This document shows, in pieces, positions 44,935-53,755 of a stretch of DNA of 64,000 bases. Below the pieces are notes generated by a model. The model was not told where the DNA came from. It worked only from the letters and a program-made list of their open reading frames with translations, and ran no database searches. The position numbers and the translations under genes are program-made. How positions within the stretch are numbered: position 1 is the stretch's first letter; every line of letters begins with the position of its first letter. This DNA comes from Paraburkholderia fungorum. Its GTDB lineage: Bacteria; Pseudomonadota; Gammaproteobacteria; Burkholderiales; Burkholderiaceae. The DNA lies in assembly GCF_902833645.1 (NCBI RefSeq), contig NZ_CADFGE010000012.1, positions 1 to 64,000 on the forward strand. The letters run 5' to 3'.

Positions 44935-44972
44935 AATGGCCCGGAGCGTGTGTGCGCCCGGGCCATTTTTTA
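44935..44972 (+). terminator. Intrinsic terminator after the Lys-rich protein genes
   Basis: AATGGCCCGG pairs with CCGGGCCATT around about 15 bases and is followed by TTTT. It ends transcription before the helicase gene. Confidence 0.75.
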
Positions 44973-45061
44973 TGCTTGGTTTGCTTCGCTTGGTCGACCG
45001 GCCGCGACGCTCATTTCGCGAGACCTCGCGGAGCTTGGCGGCGTTGTTAAAAAAGGGTCGC

Positions 45062-45090
45062 TTGTCTCAGCGGGTTGTATGGATATACAG
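45062..45090 (+). promoter_or_regulatory. Candidate LexA-controlled promoter of the UvrD-type helicase
   Basis: TTGTCT (45062-45067) and TATACA (45084-45089) are spaced by 16 bp. TTGTATGGATATACAG (45075-45090) matches the LexA consensus CTGTATATATATACAG at 13 of 16 positions and overlaps the -10. The in-frame ATG at 45079 would lie inside this element. Confidence 0.45.
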
Positions 45091-45132
45091 TATGCGTCGC
45101 CGCGTCCACTCCCTCTCAGGCCCGAATCCATC

Positions 45133-47307
45133 GTGCTCTCCGTCGCTGAATCTCCGTCACCGGTCGATGCCGATTCCGGTACCCATCCTCATCCTCATTC
45201 TGATACCGCCGACTGGCTGACCAAACTCAACGACGCGCAACGCGAAGCCGTCGAATATGGCGCTGACAGTCCCAACGCGCCGCCCGGCGCGCTGCTGGTG
45301 ATAGCGGGGGCGGGTTCCGGCAAGACCAATACGCTGGCGCATCGGGTCGCCAATCTGGTGGTGAAGGGCGCCGATCCGCGCCGTATTCTGCTGCTGACCT
45401 TCTCACGCCGCGCTGCGCTCGAAATGACCCGCCGCGTCACGCGCATCGCCGGCGCGGCGCTCGGTACGCGGGCTGCGTTGGCGCAAGGGCTGACGTGGTC
45501 CGGAACCTTCCATAGCGTCGGCGCGCGGCTTTTGCGCGAATACGCGGACCTGATCGGCCTCGCGCCCGCCTTCACGATCAACGACCGTGAGGATTCCGCC
45601 GACCTGATGAATCTGGTGCGCCACGAGCTCGGTTTGTCCGCGAAAGAGCGGCGCTTTCCGGCCAAGGGCACCTGCTTTGCGATTTACTCGCGCGTGGTGA
45701 ACACCGGCGCGTCGCTCGCCGACGTGCTCGACAGCGCGTTCCCCTGGTGCCGCGAGTGGGAGGCCGATCTGCGCAGGCTGTTCGCCTCGTACACCGAAGC
45801 CAAGCAGAAGCAGAGCGTGCTCGACTATGACGATCTGCTGCTCTACTGGTCGCATATGGCCGCCGAGCCGGCCATCGCGGCCGATCTGTCAGCCCGCTTC
45901 GATCACGTGCTGGTCGACGAGTATCAGGACACCAATCGCCTGCAGGCGTCGATCCTGCTCGCGCTAAAACCCGATGGCCGTGGCCTGACCGTGGTCGGCG
46001 ACGACGCCCAGTCGATCTATTCGTTTCGCGGCGCGACCGTGCGCAATATTCTCGATTTTCCGGGGCACTTCGATCCGCCCGCGACGCAGATTACGCTTGA
46101 GCGCAATTACCGCTCGACCGAGCCGATTCTGGCGGCGTCGAATGCGGTGATCGAGCTGGCCAGCGAGCGCTACACGAAGAATCTGTGGACCGACAAGGCC
46201 TCGGCGCAGCGCCCGCGTCTGGTGACGGTCGCCGACGAAGCAGATCAGGCGCGCTACATCGTCGAGCAGGTGCTCGAAGCGCGCGAGCAAGGCATGAAGC
46301 TCAAGTCCCAGGCGGTGCTGTTTCGCGCGGCTCATCACAGCGCGGCGCTCGAGATCGAATTGACCCGCCGCAATATTCCGTTCGTGAAGTTCGGCGGCCT
46401 GAAGTTTCTCGACTCGGTGCATGTCAAGGATGTGCTCGCCGTGCTGCGCTGGGCGGAGAATCCACGCGACCGCGTCGCCGGTTTTCGGGTCGTGCAATTG
46501 CTGCCGGGCGTCGGTCCCACTACCGCCGCGAAGGTGCTGGACGAGGTCGCGGCGCGGGCAGGCGCCGGCAATCCGGCCGATTTCACCCGGAGCGCAGGTG
46601 GTGCGCTGGCTGCCTTTGCGCCGCCCGCCCGCGCGCGGGAAGACTGGCATCCGTTCGTCAAGCTGATGTCGAGCGTGTACGGGCGTGAGACGCCGTGGCC
46701 GGCCGAGTTCGAAATGGTGCGGCGCTGGTACGAGCCGCATCTCGAACGCAATCACGAAGACGCGGCGATCCGTCATGCGGACGTGCTGCAGATGGAAAGC
46801 ATCGCGGGCACGTACCCGTCGCGCGAGCGTTTTCTGACCGAGTTGACGCTCGATCCGCCCGACGCCACCAGCGACGAATCCGGCGTGCCGCTAATCGACG
46901 AGGACTACCTGATCCTGTCCACGATTCATTCGGCGAAGGGGCAGGAGTGGCGCAACGTGTTCGTCCTGAATGGCGTGGATGGCTGCATTCCGTCCGATCT
47001 CGGCACCGGCAGCGAAGAGGAAATCGACGAGGAGCGCCGCCTGCTATACGTGGCGATGACGCGCGCGAAGGAGGACCTGCATATCGTCGTGCCGCAGCGC
47101 TTTTACGTGCACAACCAGACTCATCTGGGCGACCGTCACGTATGGGCGTCGCGCACCCGGTTCATTCCGGCGCATCTGATGCCTTTATTCGACGCCTATG
47201 CGTGGCCGCGCGTGCCGGTGCCGAGCGCGCCGACGGCGGCGGGGCTGGCCGCGGCGGCGCAGGCGAAGATCGAAATTGGCGCGAGGCTCAGGAAGATGTG
47301 GGACTGA
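45133..47307 (+). CDS. UvrD/Rep-type ATP-dependent DNA helicase (superfamily 1)
   Basis: A 3'-5' DNA helicase of about 724 residues, near the 720 of E. coli UvrD. Motif I is LVIAGAGSGKTNTLAHR, motif II is VDEYQDTNRLQ, motif III is VVGDDAQSIYSFRGA, and motifs V-VI include STIHSAKGQEW and LLYVAMTRAKEDL. A His/Pro-rich N terminus precedes the fold. It acts in repair or replication-fork restart. The GTG at 45133 is preferred because a promoter and LexA-like box cover the ATG at 45079; with that ATG the protein would have 742 residues. A gene symbol is withheld because several UvrD/Rep paralogues exist in the group. Confidence 0.9.
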   Translation: MLSVAESPSPVDADSGTHPHPHSDTADWLTKLNDAQREAVEYGADSPNAPPGALLVIAGAGSGKTNTLAHRVANLVVKGADPRRILLLTFSRRAALEMTRRVTRIAGAALGTRAALAQGLTWSGTFHSVGARLLREYADLIGLAPAFTINDREDSADLMNLVRHELGLSAKERRFPAKGTCFAIYSRVVNTGASLADVLDSAFPWCREWEADLRRLFASYTEAKQKQSVLDYDDLLLYWSHMAAEPAIAADLSARFDHVLVDEYQDTNRLQASILLALKPDGRGLTVVGDDAQSIYSFRGATVRNILDFPGHFDPPATQITLERNYRSTEPILAASNAVIELASERYTKNLWTDKASAQRPRLVTVADEADQARYIVEQVLEAREQGMKLKSQAVLFRAAHHSAALEIELTRRNIPFVKFGGLKFLDSVHVKDVLAVLRWAENPRDRVAGFRVVQLLPGVGPTTAAKVLDEVAARAGAGNPADFTRSAGGALAAFAPPARAREDWHPFVKLMSSVYGRETPWPAEFEMVRRWYEPHLERNHEDAAIRHADVLQMESIAGTYPSRERFLTELTLDPPDATSDESGVPLIDEDYLILSTIHSAKGQEWRNVFVLNGVDGCIPSDLGTGSEEEIDEERRLLYVAMTRAKEDLHIVVPQRFYVHNQTHLGDRHVWASRTRFIPAHLMPLFDAYAWPRVPVPSAPTAAGLAAAAQAKIEIGARLRKMWD

Positions 47308-47324
47308 GCCGGCTTTTACTGCGA

Positions 47325-48098
47325 TTACCGCGACTGCCGCTGTTGTTGCTGCTGTTGCGGCACCGGGCGCGGCGGCACAAAGAAATTGCGCAACCATGCG
47401 GCGAGGCGTGAGAACACGTCATACGGTTCTTCGATGAAAATCTCCGGCTTCAGCAGGCGCAGGTACTCCATGATCTGCTGCGCTTCCTGCTTCTGGAACG
47501 AGCCGTGCGAAATTCCCAGACGCAGTAGTCCGCGCAACTCACCGAGCTTTTCGCGCGCCGTGCTGCCCACGTTCGTTTCGCACGCCACCTTGGCTTCATA
47601 GACGCGTTGACGCAGCGATTCCACCAGACGCCAGGCCGGCGTCTGCATGATTTCCTCGAGCGCCTGGATGTCCTGCGCCGCGCTTTTGATCTGGGCCGCG
47701 AGCGGATCGATCAGCGCGGCGTCGCCTTCCGCTTCCTTGACGATGGCCGCGGCCCAGTCGCGGCAATGCTTGGCGAGCTCTTCAGGCGTCCATTCCGAGC
47801 GGGCTGCAAAGCCGAAACCGAATTCCCCCGCCTGCCGCATCAGAATCGCCACGACGTCCGGGAATTCCTTGTCCAGCGTGCGTTTCGCCCACGCGTACTG
47901 GCCGCCTTGCAACATCCGCTGAACTGCGTGTTCTGTCAGCGGCACCATGTTGTCGAGTAGCTTGGCGCGCAAAAAATCCTCAAACGACGGCGTCGCGAAC
48001 TGCGGATCGAGCTTCAGCGAAACCCGCAGAAACGCATCGAAATCCTTGCGCAGCGTCGCAATGGTCTCGTCTTTGAGCGTGAGGGTGATTTGACCCAT
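47325..48098 (-). CDS. Conserved hypothetical cytoplasmic protein, 257 residues
   Basis: Not recognised. The 257 residues lack a signal peptide or membrane helix. The N terminus (MGQITLTLKDETIATLRKDF) is helical and charged, the middle has DWAAAIVKEAEGDAALIDPL, and the tail is a polyglutamine-type run (PQQQQQQRQSR). Predicted secondary structure by eye is mostly helical. It is convergent with the helicase gene, 18 bp apart, and no partner is obvious. Confidence 0.75.
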   Translation of the reverse strand: MGQITLTLKDETIATLRKDFDAFLRVSLKLDPQFATPSFEDFLRAKLLDNMVPLTEHAVQRMLQGGQYAWAKRTLDKEFPDVVAILMRQAGEFGFGFAARSEWTPEELAKHCRDWAAAIVKEAEGDAALIDPLAAQIKSAAQDIQALEEIMQTPAWRLVESLRQRVYEAKVACETNVGSTAREKLGELRGLLRLGISHGSFQKQEAQQIMEYLRLLKPEIFIEEPYDVFSRLAAWLRNFFVPPRPVPQQQQQQRQSR

Positions 48099-48339
48099 GT
48101 GTTATCCCGTTTGGTCCTGCCGCGCGGCCTCGTCGCATCGCCCGAACGCATCCGGGCCCGGTGAGACGCGACGCCGAATGCCGGCGCGGTTGATTCCTGC
48201 CTGTTGCCGCGTAACCAGCGGGGGTATCCCGATGAGCGGACCTCGACTGCATATCGGCGGAATTAAGGGAAACTTAAGGGTAGGCGACGTTCTGGCGACG
48301 GCTTTAGAGGGAAGCGTCGCCAGAGCGCGCGGGGCACGC

Positions 48340-48663
48340 CTATTTCAGCACGACGCCTTGCCAGACAAAAAAGACCGTCAGGCCGACCGCGATGGTCAGG
48401 AGTGGCCGCCGCGTCAGCGCGCTGACCGCGATGGCCGCCAGGGCTCCGACCAGTTGCGGATTGCGCCAGGTCAATTCGGCCTGGGTGCCGTGCGGCGAGA
48501 CCGCCATCGGGACGATGATCGCGGTCAGCACGGTAACGGGGACGAAACCGAGCGCGGTGCGCATGAGCGGCGGAAAGACCAGCCGGTCGCCGAGCACGAA
48601 GACGGCGGCGCGGATCACCCACGTAATCGCGGCCATGCCGAGGATCAAAACGACGTAGTTCAT
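48340..48663 (-). CDS. azlD: AzlD family branched-chain amino acid export subunit
   Basis: A 107-residue membrane protein with about four helices (VVLILGMAAITWVIRAAVFV near the start). It is the small partner of AzlC in a branched-chain amino acid exporter. Its ATG overlaps the azlC stop by four bases (ATGA). A 10-bp hairpin without a T tract lies past its stop. Confidence 0.92.
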   Translation of the reverse strand: MNYVVLILGMAAITWVIRAAVFVLGDRLVFPPLMRTALGFVPVTVLTAIIVPMAVSPHGTQAELTWRNPQLVGALAAIAVSALTRRPLLTIAVGLTVFFVWQGVVLK

Positions 48664-49511
48664 CGCGACGCCTCCATGGTTTCCTGCGAGGTTTGGCGTG
48701 GGGTTTCCCGCGGGGTTTCCCGTCGAGCTGCCTGAGAGTTATCGCGTGAGGCGTCCTCGGACGATTCACGATTGCCCTGCGCGCCTCGCCCGAATCGGGG
48801 CGCTGACAGCAGGACACCGATTGCCACACCCGCGAACACCGCGCCGAGCAGGCCGAGCTTGTACGGCCAGGCTTGCCAGAAGAACGCCAGCGTACCCGCG
48901 GTGGCCGCCGCCGCGATATAGCGCAGCGCGACGAGTTGCGGCACGACGATCGCAATGAAGGTCGCGACCATCGCGAAGTCGAGCCCGAGCGACTGCAGTC
49001 CTGGAAAGGCCGCGCCGAACAGCAGGCCGGCGACGGTCCAGATCTGCCAGTTCAGGTACATGGCCAGACCCGCGCCAAAGAAATAGTGCGGGCCGACGGT
49101 GCCGGGCTCCCGATGCCGGTAATGCTCCCACGCGACCGCGAAGACTTCGTCGGTGAGCAGCGCGCCAAGCGCCCAGCGCCAGCGCGCGGACAGATGCGCG
49201 ACGTGCGGCGCGAGCGTCGCGCTGTACAGCACGTGACGCAGGTTGACGACCAGCGTGGTCGCCCAGATCAGCGCAAAGCTGGCGTGGCCGGCGATCAGGC
49301 CGAGCGCGATGAATTGCGCCGAGCCGGCGAATACGACGAGCGACATCAGTTGCCCGTGCCATAGATGCAGCGGGCCGGACGCGACGAGGGTGCCAAAAAT
49401 CACGCCGAAGGGCGCCGCGCCGACCATCATCGGGATAATGTCGCGCGCGCCGGCGGTGAATTCTTTTAAGTGGCCTGTGCCCGAGGGCCGGCCGGGGTTG
49501 GAATGGGTCAA
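48660..49511 (-). CDS. azlC: AzlC family branched-chain amino acid exporter permease
   Basis: A 283-residue permease of the AzlC/YgaZ family. GARDIIPMMVGAAPFGVIFG is the conserved first segment, and VVNLRHVLYSATLAPHVAHL and AVAWEHYRHREP-like loops follow. With AzlD it exports valine, leucine and isoleucine analogues. The last 50 residues are a hydrophilic tail with a run of Glu, Thr, Arg and Gln, repetitive (RRETPRETPRQTSQET). An AraC-type regulator lies upstream on the same strand. Confidence 0.93.
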   Translation of the reverse strand: MTHSNPGRPSGTGHLKEFTAGARDIIPMMVGAAPFGVIFGTLVASGPLHLWHGQLMSLVVFAGSAQFIALGLIAGHASFALIWATTLVVNLRHVLYSATLAPHVAHLSARWRWALGALLTDEVFAVAWEHYRHREPGTVGPHYFFGAGLAMYLNWQIWTVAGLLFGAAFPGLQSLGLDFAMVATFIAIVVPQLVALRYIAAAATAGTLAFFWQAWPYKLGLLGAVFAGVAIGVLLSAPRFGRGAQGNRESSEDASRDNSQAARRETPRETPRQTSQETMEASR

Positions 49512-49696
49512 TCTTGCCTCCTTGATTGGGCAAGCATAGCGAGCGGTGGCGGCTGGCGCTTGTACGTTCTTGCGGTGGGAGATGAGGCGGCGCGGATCGT
49601 GTGCTTGCGGCGCTCAGGCTGCGTTGGCGGCAATTGCGCGGATGGGGCATGAATGCCGGGGCGCTGCGGGGGGCGGGTGCCCACGGGCGCGTCGCA

Positions 49697-50524
49697 TCAG
49701 TTTCCTTGCCAGCGTCCTGGCGGCACGCCGAACATGCGCCGGAAATGGCGCGTGAAATGGCTCTGATCCGTGAAACCGGAGGCCGCGGCGACCTCCGTGA
49801 CGGAGACGCCGGCCCGTAGCGGTGCGAGCGCGCGTTGCAAGCGCACCTGATTGCGCCATGCATGCGGCGGCAAGCCGGTGGTCTGCGTGAAAAGACGAGC
49901 CGCGTGAAAGGACGACAGCCCCGCGGCCTGTGCGACTTCGGCGAGCGTAACCGGCTCGGCGAGGTCGCCTGTCAGGCGCTCCTGCATTGTCGCAACACGG
50001 GCGTCGTCGGCGGCGGGGCGCGACGGCCTCGGGCGTGTTTGGGCGTAGCGGACCAGCAAGGTGGACAGCGCGTCGAGCATCGCGGCTTCGGCGGCGAGCG
50101 GGTCGTCGCCGGCCTCCAGCAAACGGTGCGCGCGCGCCAGCCGATGCGCCAGATCGGGGTCGCGGATCACGCCCGGTGCAAACCAGGGCAAGGCCTGCGG
50201 TTTGCCGGCCACCTGGCCGGCGAGGTCGTGGATGAAGGGCACGGGCGCGTACATCACGCGATACCGCCAGCCTGCTTCGATAGCCTTTGACCCTGTATGC
50301 AACTCGCCGGGATTGATGATCGGCACGCTGCCCGCTTCGGCGACATAGTCCGAACCCAGATACCGATAGCACTCCGCGCCCGCGACAATCACCGGAATCG
50401 TGTACGCATCGTGCCAATGCGGCGTGAACTCGTGATCGTGATATTCGGCCGTGAGCAGATCCGCGCCGGGCAGAAGCGGCGTGCGCCAGTAGCGGGCGGA
50501 GTCCTGGAAGTGATGGGCGGTCAT
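49697..50524 (-). CDS. AraC family transcriptional regulator upstream of azlCD
   Basis: A 275-residue regulator with an N-terminal cupin (HDHEFTPHWHDAYTIPVIVA) and a C-terminal AraC domain with two helix-turn-helix motifs: VTLAEVAQAAGLSSFHAARL and VTEVAAASGFTDQSHFTRHF. It lies 185 bp before azlC on the same strand, consistent with control of the exporter. The ATG at 50524 is chosen. An extended frame to 50596 encodes a repetitive leader (MPATG repeats) and is less likely. Confidence 0.9.
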   Translation of the reverse strand: MTAHHFQDSARYWRTPLLPGADLLTAEYHDHEFTPHWHDAYTIPVIVAGAECYRYLGSDYVAEAGSVPIINPGELHTGSKAIEAGWRYRVMYAPVPFIHDLAGQVAGKPQALPWFAPGVIRDPDLAHRLARAHRLLEAGDDPLAAEAAMLDALSTLLVRYAQTRPRPSRPAADDARVATMQERLTGDLAEPVTLAEVAQAAGLSSFHAARLFTQTTGLPPHAWRNQVRLQRALAPLRAGVSVTEVAAASGFTDQSHFTRHFRRMFGVPPGRWQGN

Positions 50525-50567
50525 GGTGAAGGTCCGTGGTCCGGCAAACCTGCCGGCGGCCGGCGTT

Positions 50568-50612
50568 CCGGTGGCCGGCATACCGGTGGCCGGCATACCG
50601 GTGGCCGGCAGG
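50568..50612. repeat. 15-bp tandem repeat, three copies
   Basis: CCGGTGGCCGGCATA occurs at 50568-50582 and 50583-50597, and CCGGTGGCCGGCAGG at 50598-50612. It lies upstream of the AraC-type gene, where it keeps a minus-strand reading frame open. Confidence 0.75.
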
Positions 50613-50717
50613 CCGGTCGGCTGGACCCCTTAGTTTAGCGCGGCATGGCCGCCGCGGGCGCCGTCACGCATGCGGCCCAGGCCTTTACGCCGTGAGTTTT
50701 ACCGTAGGCTCCGGGGC

Positions 50718-51194
50718 TTACTTGACCGGGATCGTCGTGCCGGCCGGCATCGCCACGGCGGTCACGCTGTTTTTCGCGCTGCCGCTGACGACGCGGTCGC
50801 TATAGGTCATGTACACGAGCGTGTTGCGCTTCGTGTCGACCACGCGCACCACATGCAGCGATTTGAAGATCAGCGACATGCTCACGGAGAACACGTCGGC
50901 CTGCTTTTTCACCGGCCCCGTGAAGTGAATCTCGCTGACCTGACGGCAGGCGATCGACGCTTCGGTCGGATCTTCGGCGATGCCGAGCGTACCCTTGACG
51001 CCACCGGTGCGCGCCCGCGACACGTAACAGGTCACGCCCTGGACCAGCGGGTCGTCATAGGCTTCGACGACCACGCGGTCGGAGCCCGTGACACGGAAGT
51101 TGGTATTGACGCTGCCCACTTCTTCGCTGTGTGCCGGGGACAGCAGCAGGGCGGCGGTGGCTGCAAGCGCGATGCGCAACAAGGTCGATTTCAT
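50718..51194 (-). CDS. creA: CreA family exported protein
   Basis: A 158-residue CreA-like protein. A signal peptide (LLRIALAATAALLLSPAHSE) is followed by EEVGSVNTNFRVTG, YDDPLVQGVTCYVSRARTGG, DPTEASIACRQVSEI and SLHVVRVVDTKRNTLVYMTY, all conserved in CreA. The function is unknown. The ATG at 51194 is preferred over one 18 codons upstream. Confidence 0.93.
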   Translation of the reverse strand: MKSTLLRIALAATAALLLSPAHSEEVGSVNTNFRVTGSDRVVVEAYDDPLVQGVTCYVSRARTGGVKGTLGIAEDPTEASIACRQVSEIHFTGPVKKQADVFSVSMSLIFKSLHVVRVVDTKRNTLVYMTYSDRVVSGSAKNSVTAVAMPAGTTIPVK

Positions 51195-51413
51195 GAGCTG
51201 GCCGGGAAAGATGGAGGGATTGAGCGCGAGAGGGCGTTGCGCCGACAAAGCAGCATCGTATAACGGCGTGGGTCTCAGAGGGCCGGTGCAAATGCCCTGG
51301 ATCGTGCGCTATTTTCCAACTGGAGAAAAACGGCCGACCCCCGAGTTCAGCCACCTGATCCGGGGTTGAAGCAGGCAGCGCCGGGAGGTGTGGTCAGAAC
51401 GTGCAGCCAAAAC

Positions 51414-51440
51414 AAAAAGGCCCGCACGAATGCGGGCCTT
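51414..51440 (-). terminator. Intrinsic terminator downstream of the first tRNA-Asn
   Basis: On the minus strand, AAGGCCCGCA-TTCG-TGCGGGCCTTTTT forms a stem with a T tract. It ends tRNA transcripts. Confidence 0.85.
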
Positions 51441-51450
51441 CTAAATTTTT

Positions 51451-51526
51451 TGGCTCCTCGACCTGGGCTCGAACCAGGGACCTACGGATTAACAGTCCGG
51501 CGCTCTACCGACTGAGCTATCGAGGA
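51451..51526 (-). tRNA. tRNA-Asn (GTT)
   Basis: A 76-base tRNA on the minus strand with TCCTCGA/TCGAGGA acceptor pairing, a CTGTTAA anticodon loop (anticodon GTT), the TTCGAGC T-loop and an encoded CCA. It is identical to the second copy at 51589. Confidence 0.98.
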
Positions 51527-51549
51527 ACAGCAGTACAACTTGATCTACA

Positions 51550-51580
51550 TAAAAAAGCCCGTATTGGTTAACGGGCTTTT
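51550..51580 (-). terminator. Intrinsic terminator between the two tRNA-Asn genes
   Basis: On the minus strand, AAAAGCCCGT and ACGGGCTTTTTT form a stem with a T tract. It implies that the upstream tRNA copy is made as a separate transcript or is only partly read through. Confidence 0.8.
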
Positions 51581-51588
51581 GCAATTCT

Positions 51589-51664
51589 TGGCTCCTCGAC
51601 CTGGGCTCGAACCAGGGACCTACGGATTAACAGTCCGGCGCTCTACCGACTGAGCTATCGAGGA
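51589..51664 (-). tRNA. tRNA-Asn (GTT), second copy
   Basis: A 76-base tRNA identical to the first, including the encoded CCA. The two lie in tandem on the minus strand with a terminator between them. No integrase is adjacent. Confidence 0.98.
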
Positions 51665-51781
51665 ACAGAACAACAAACAGCAGAGAAGCGAAATTGTAGG
51701 GGCAGCTTAGGCACCTGTCAATACCTTGCGTTCATCTCGATTCGGGTCGAATCCGGCAAGGCGGCAGGCGGGCCGCGCCGC

Positions 51782-52105
51782 TCAGCGTGCGAGCAGTGCC
51801 AGCTTTTCCTTCACGTCCTTGAATTCATCAGCTTCCGGCAGCGGTGCCTTGGTCTTGGTGATGCTCGGCCAGTTCTTCGCCAGATCGGCATTCAGCTCGA
51901 TGAAGTTCTGCTGGTCGCTCGGCACGTCTTCTTCGGCATAGATGGCATTCACCGGGCACTCGGCCACGCACACGGCGCAGTCGATGCATTCATCGGGGTC
52001 GATCGCGAGGAAGTTGGGACCTTCGCGAAAGCAGTCCACCGGGCACACATCGACGCAGTCGGTATAGCGGCACTTGATGCAGCTTTCGGTCACAACGTGA
52101 GTCAT
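51782..52105 (-). CDS. fdxA: Ferredoxin FdxA (7Fe/8Fe type)
   Basis: A 107-residue ferredoxin. Cluster ligands lie in [17 protein letters not shown] and [12 protein letters not shown], the pattern of a [3Fe-4S] plus [4Fe-4S] protein. The C-terminal extension ([20 protein letters not shown]) is typical of FdxA. It is a small electron carrier. It is divergent from pncB. Confidence 0.96.
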   Translation of the reverse strand: MTHVVTESCIKCRYTDCVDVCPVDCFREGPNFLAIDPDECIDCAVCVAECPVNAIYAEEDVPSDQQNFIELNADLAKNWPSITKTKAPLPEADEFKDVKEKLALLAR

Positions 52106-52385
52106 TCAGGCAGCTCCTGCATGCGGAATCAGGGGAGGCGAAACGCCAAAAGCGCTATTGTAACGTAACGTCAAGAGCCGCATATGGCATCGCACAACGG
52201 CTTTTATACGTTTTTGTGATTAGTTTATGGCGTCCGGCACAGCCGCCCGGCGGCACGCTGAATCCGGGCGCATTCGGGTAACATGCCGTCAGACCGGTGC
52301 GCACGGGGCGCGCCGCACGCGCATGGGTTGACGTGTCTGGTCGAGCCAAGCCTTCCGTTTTTCCTGCAGTCCAGTTCGCGCCATC

Positions 52386-53585
52386 ATGATTATTACTTCG
52401 CTGCTCGACACCGATCTGTACAAGTTCACGATGATGCAAGTGGTGTTGCATCACTTTCCCGCGGCGAATGTCGAGTACCGGTTTCGCTGCCGCACGCCGA
52501 ATGTCGACCTCGTGCCGTACATCGGCGAGATTCGCGAAGAAGTGCGCAAGCTGTGCGATCTGCGCTTCGCCGACGACGAACTCGATTACCTGCGGCGCAT
52601 GCGCTTCATCAAGGGCGACTTCATCGAGTTTCTCGCGCTGTTCCATCTGAACGAGAAATACATTTCGATCGAGCCGTCGCCGAAGGGCAATGGCGAAATC
52701 GACATCGAGATCAAGGGGCCGTGGCTGCACACGATCCTGTTCGAGATCCCGATGCTCGCGATCGTAAACGAGGTCTATTTCCGCAACACCCAGCAAAAGC
52801 CTGACTACAGCGAAGGGCGCGACCGTCTCGTCGAGAAGATGAAACTGCTGGGCGCGCGCCCGGAATTCGCCGACTGCAAGATCGCCGACTACGGCACACG
52901 CCGCCGCTTCTCGAAACAATGGCACGAGGAAGTGATCCTCACGCTGAAAGACGGTCTGGGTGAGCAGTTCGCCGGCACCAGCAACGTCTTCTATGCAATG
53001 AAGCACAGCCTCACGCCGCTCGGCACGATGGCGCATGAATACCTGCAGGCGTGCCAGGCGCTCGGTCCGCGGCTGCGCGATTCGCAGATCTACGGCTTCG
53101 AGATGTGGGCGAAGGAATATCGCGGCGACCTGGGTATCGCCCTGTCGGACGTGTACGGCATGGAGGCGTTCCTGCGCGACTTCGACATGTACTTCTGCAA
53201 GCTGTTCGACGGCGCGCGCCACGATTCCGGCGACCCGTTCGACTGGGGCGAGCGCCTGCTCAAACACTACGAGGCGAACCGCTGCGACCCGCGCACCAAG
53301 ATCCTGGTGTTTTCCGACGCACTCGACATTCCGAAGGTGCTGCAACTGTACGAGCGTTTCCGTGGCCGCTGCAAACTGGCCTTCGGCGTAGGAACCAATC
53401 TGACCAACGATCTCGGCTATAACCCGTTGCAGATCGTCATCAAGATGGTTCGCTGCAATGGCCAGCCGGTCGCCAAGCTGTCGGATTCGCCGGGCAAGAA
53501 CATGTGTGAGGACAAGGCTTATCTGGCGTATCTGCGCCAGGTGTTCGGCATTGCGCAACCCGAGGAAGATGGCGCTGCGAAGTAA
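52386..53585 (+). CDS. pncB: Nicotinate phosphoribosyltransferase
   Basis: A 399-residue enzyme of NAD salvage that makes nicotinate mononucleotide. It matches E. coli PncB (400 aa): [36 protein letters not shown] and [16 protein letters not shown] with the active-site histidine. [14 protein letters not shown] binds the ribose-phosphate. The ATG at 52386 is the first in frame. Confidence 0.97.
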   Translation: MIITSLLDTDLYKFTMMQVVLHHFPAANVEYRFRCRTPNVDLVPYIGEIREEVRKLCDLRFADDELDYLRRMRFIKGDFIEFLALFHLNEKYISIEPSPKGNGEIDIEIKGPWLHTILFEIPMLAIVNEVYFRNTQQKPDYSEGRDRLVEKMKLLGARPEFADCKIADYGTRRRFSKQWHEEVILTLKDGLGEQFAGTSNVFYAMKHSLTPLGTMAHEYLQACQALGPRLRDSQIYGFEMWAKEYRGDLGIALSDVYGMEAFLRDFDMYFCKLFDGARHDSGDPFDWGERLLKHYEANRCDPRTKILVFSDALDIPKVLQLYERFRGRCKLAFGVGTNLTNDLGYNPLQIVIKMVRCNGQPVAKLSDSPGKNMCEDKAYLAYLRQVFGIAQPEEDGAAK

Positions 53586-53755
53586 CGCTGCGTCAGCCCG
53601 GCCCATGGGCGACTCATGGGCCGATACCTCGCGGAGATCGCGTTCGCGGCGGGCTTGATACGCGGCGACTGGCCGTTCGGCCAGGGTGTTCGCGCGCAGG
53701 GTGGCCGGTATAATCCTCGCCATATCGCACGGCTGTCGACACGAGGATTTCGCAT

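Noticed and set aside
50596-50596. Upstream start for the AraC-type regulator
   Set aside because: It would add only a repeat-encoded MPATG leader; the cupin domain starts soon after the ATG at 50524.
51451-51664. Tandem tRNA-Asn genes as a genomic island attachment site
   Set aside because: No integrase, no phage gene and no partial tRNA repeat lie nearby; the flanking genes are housekeeping.
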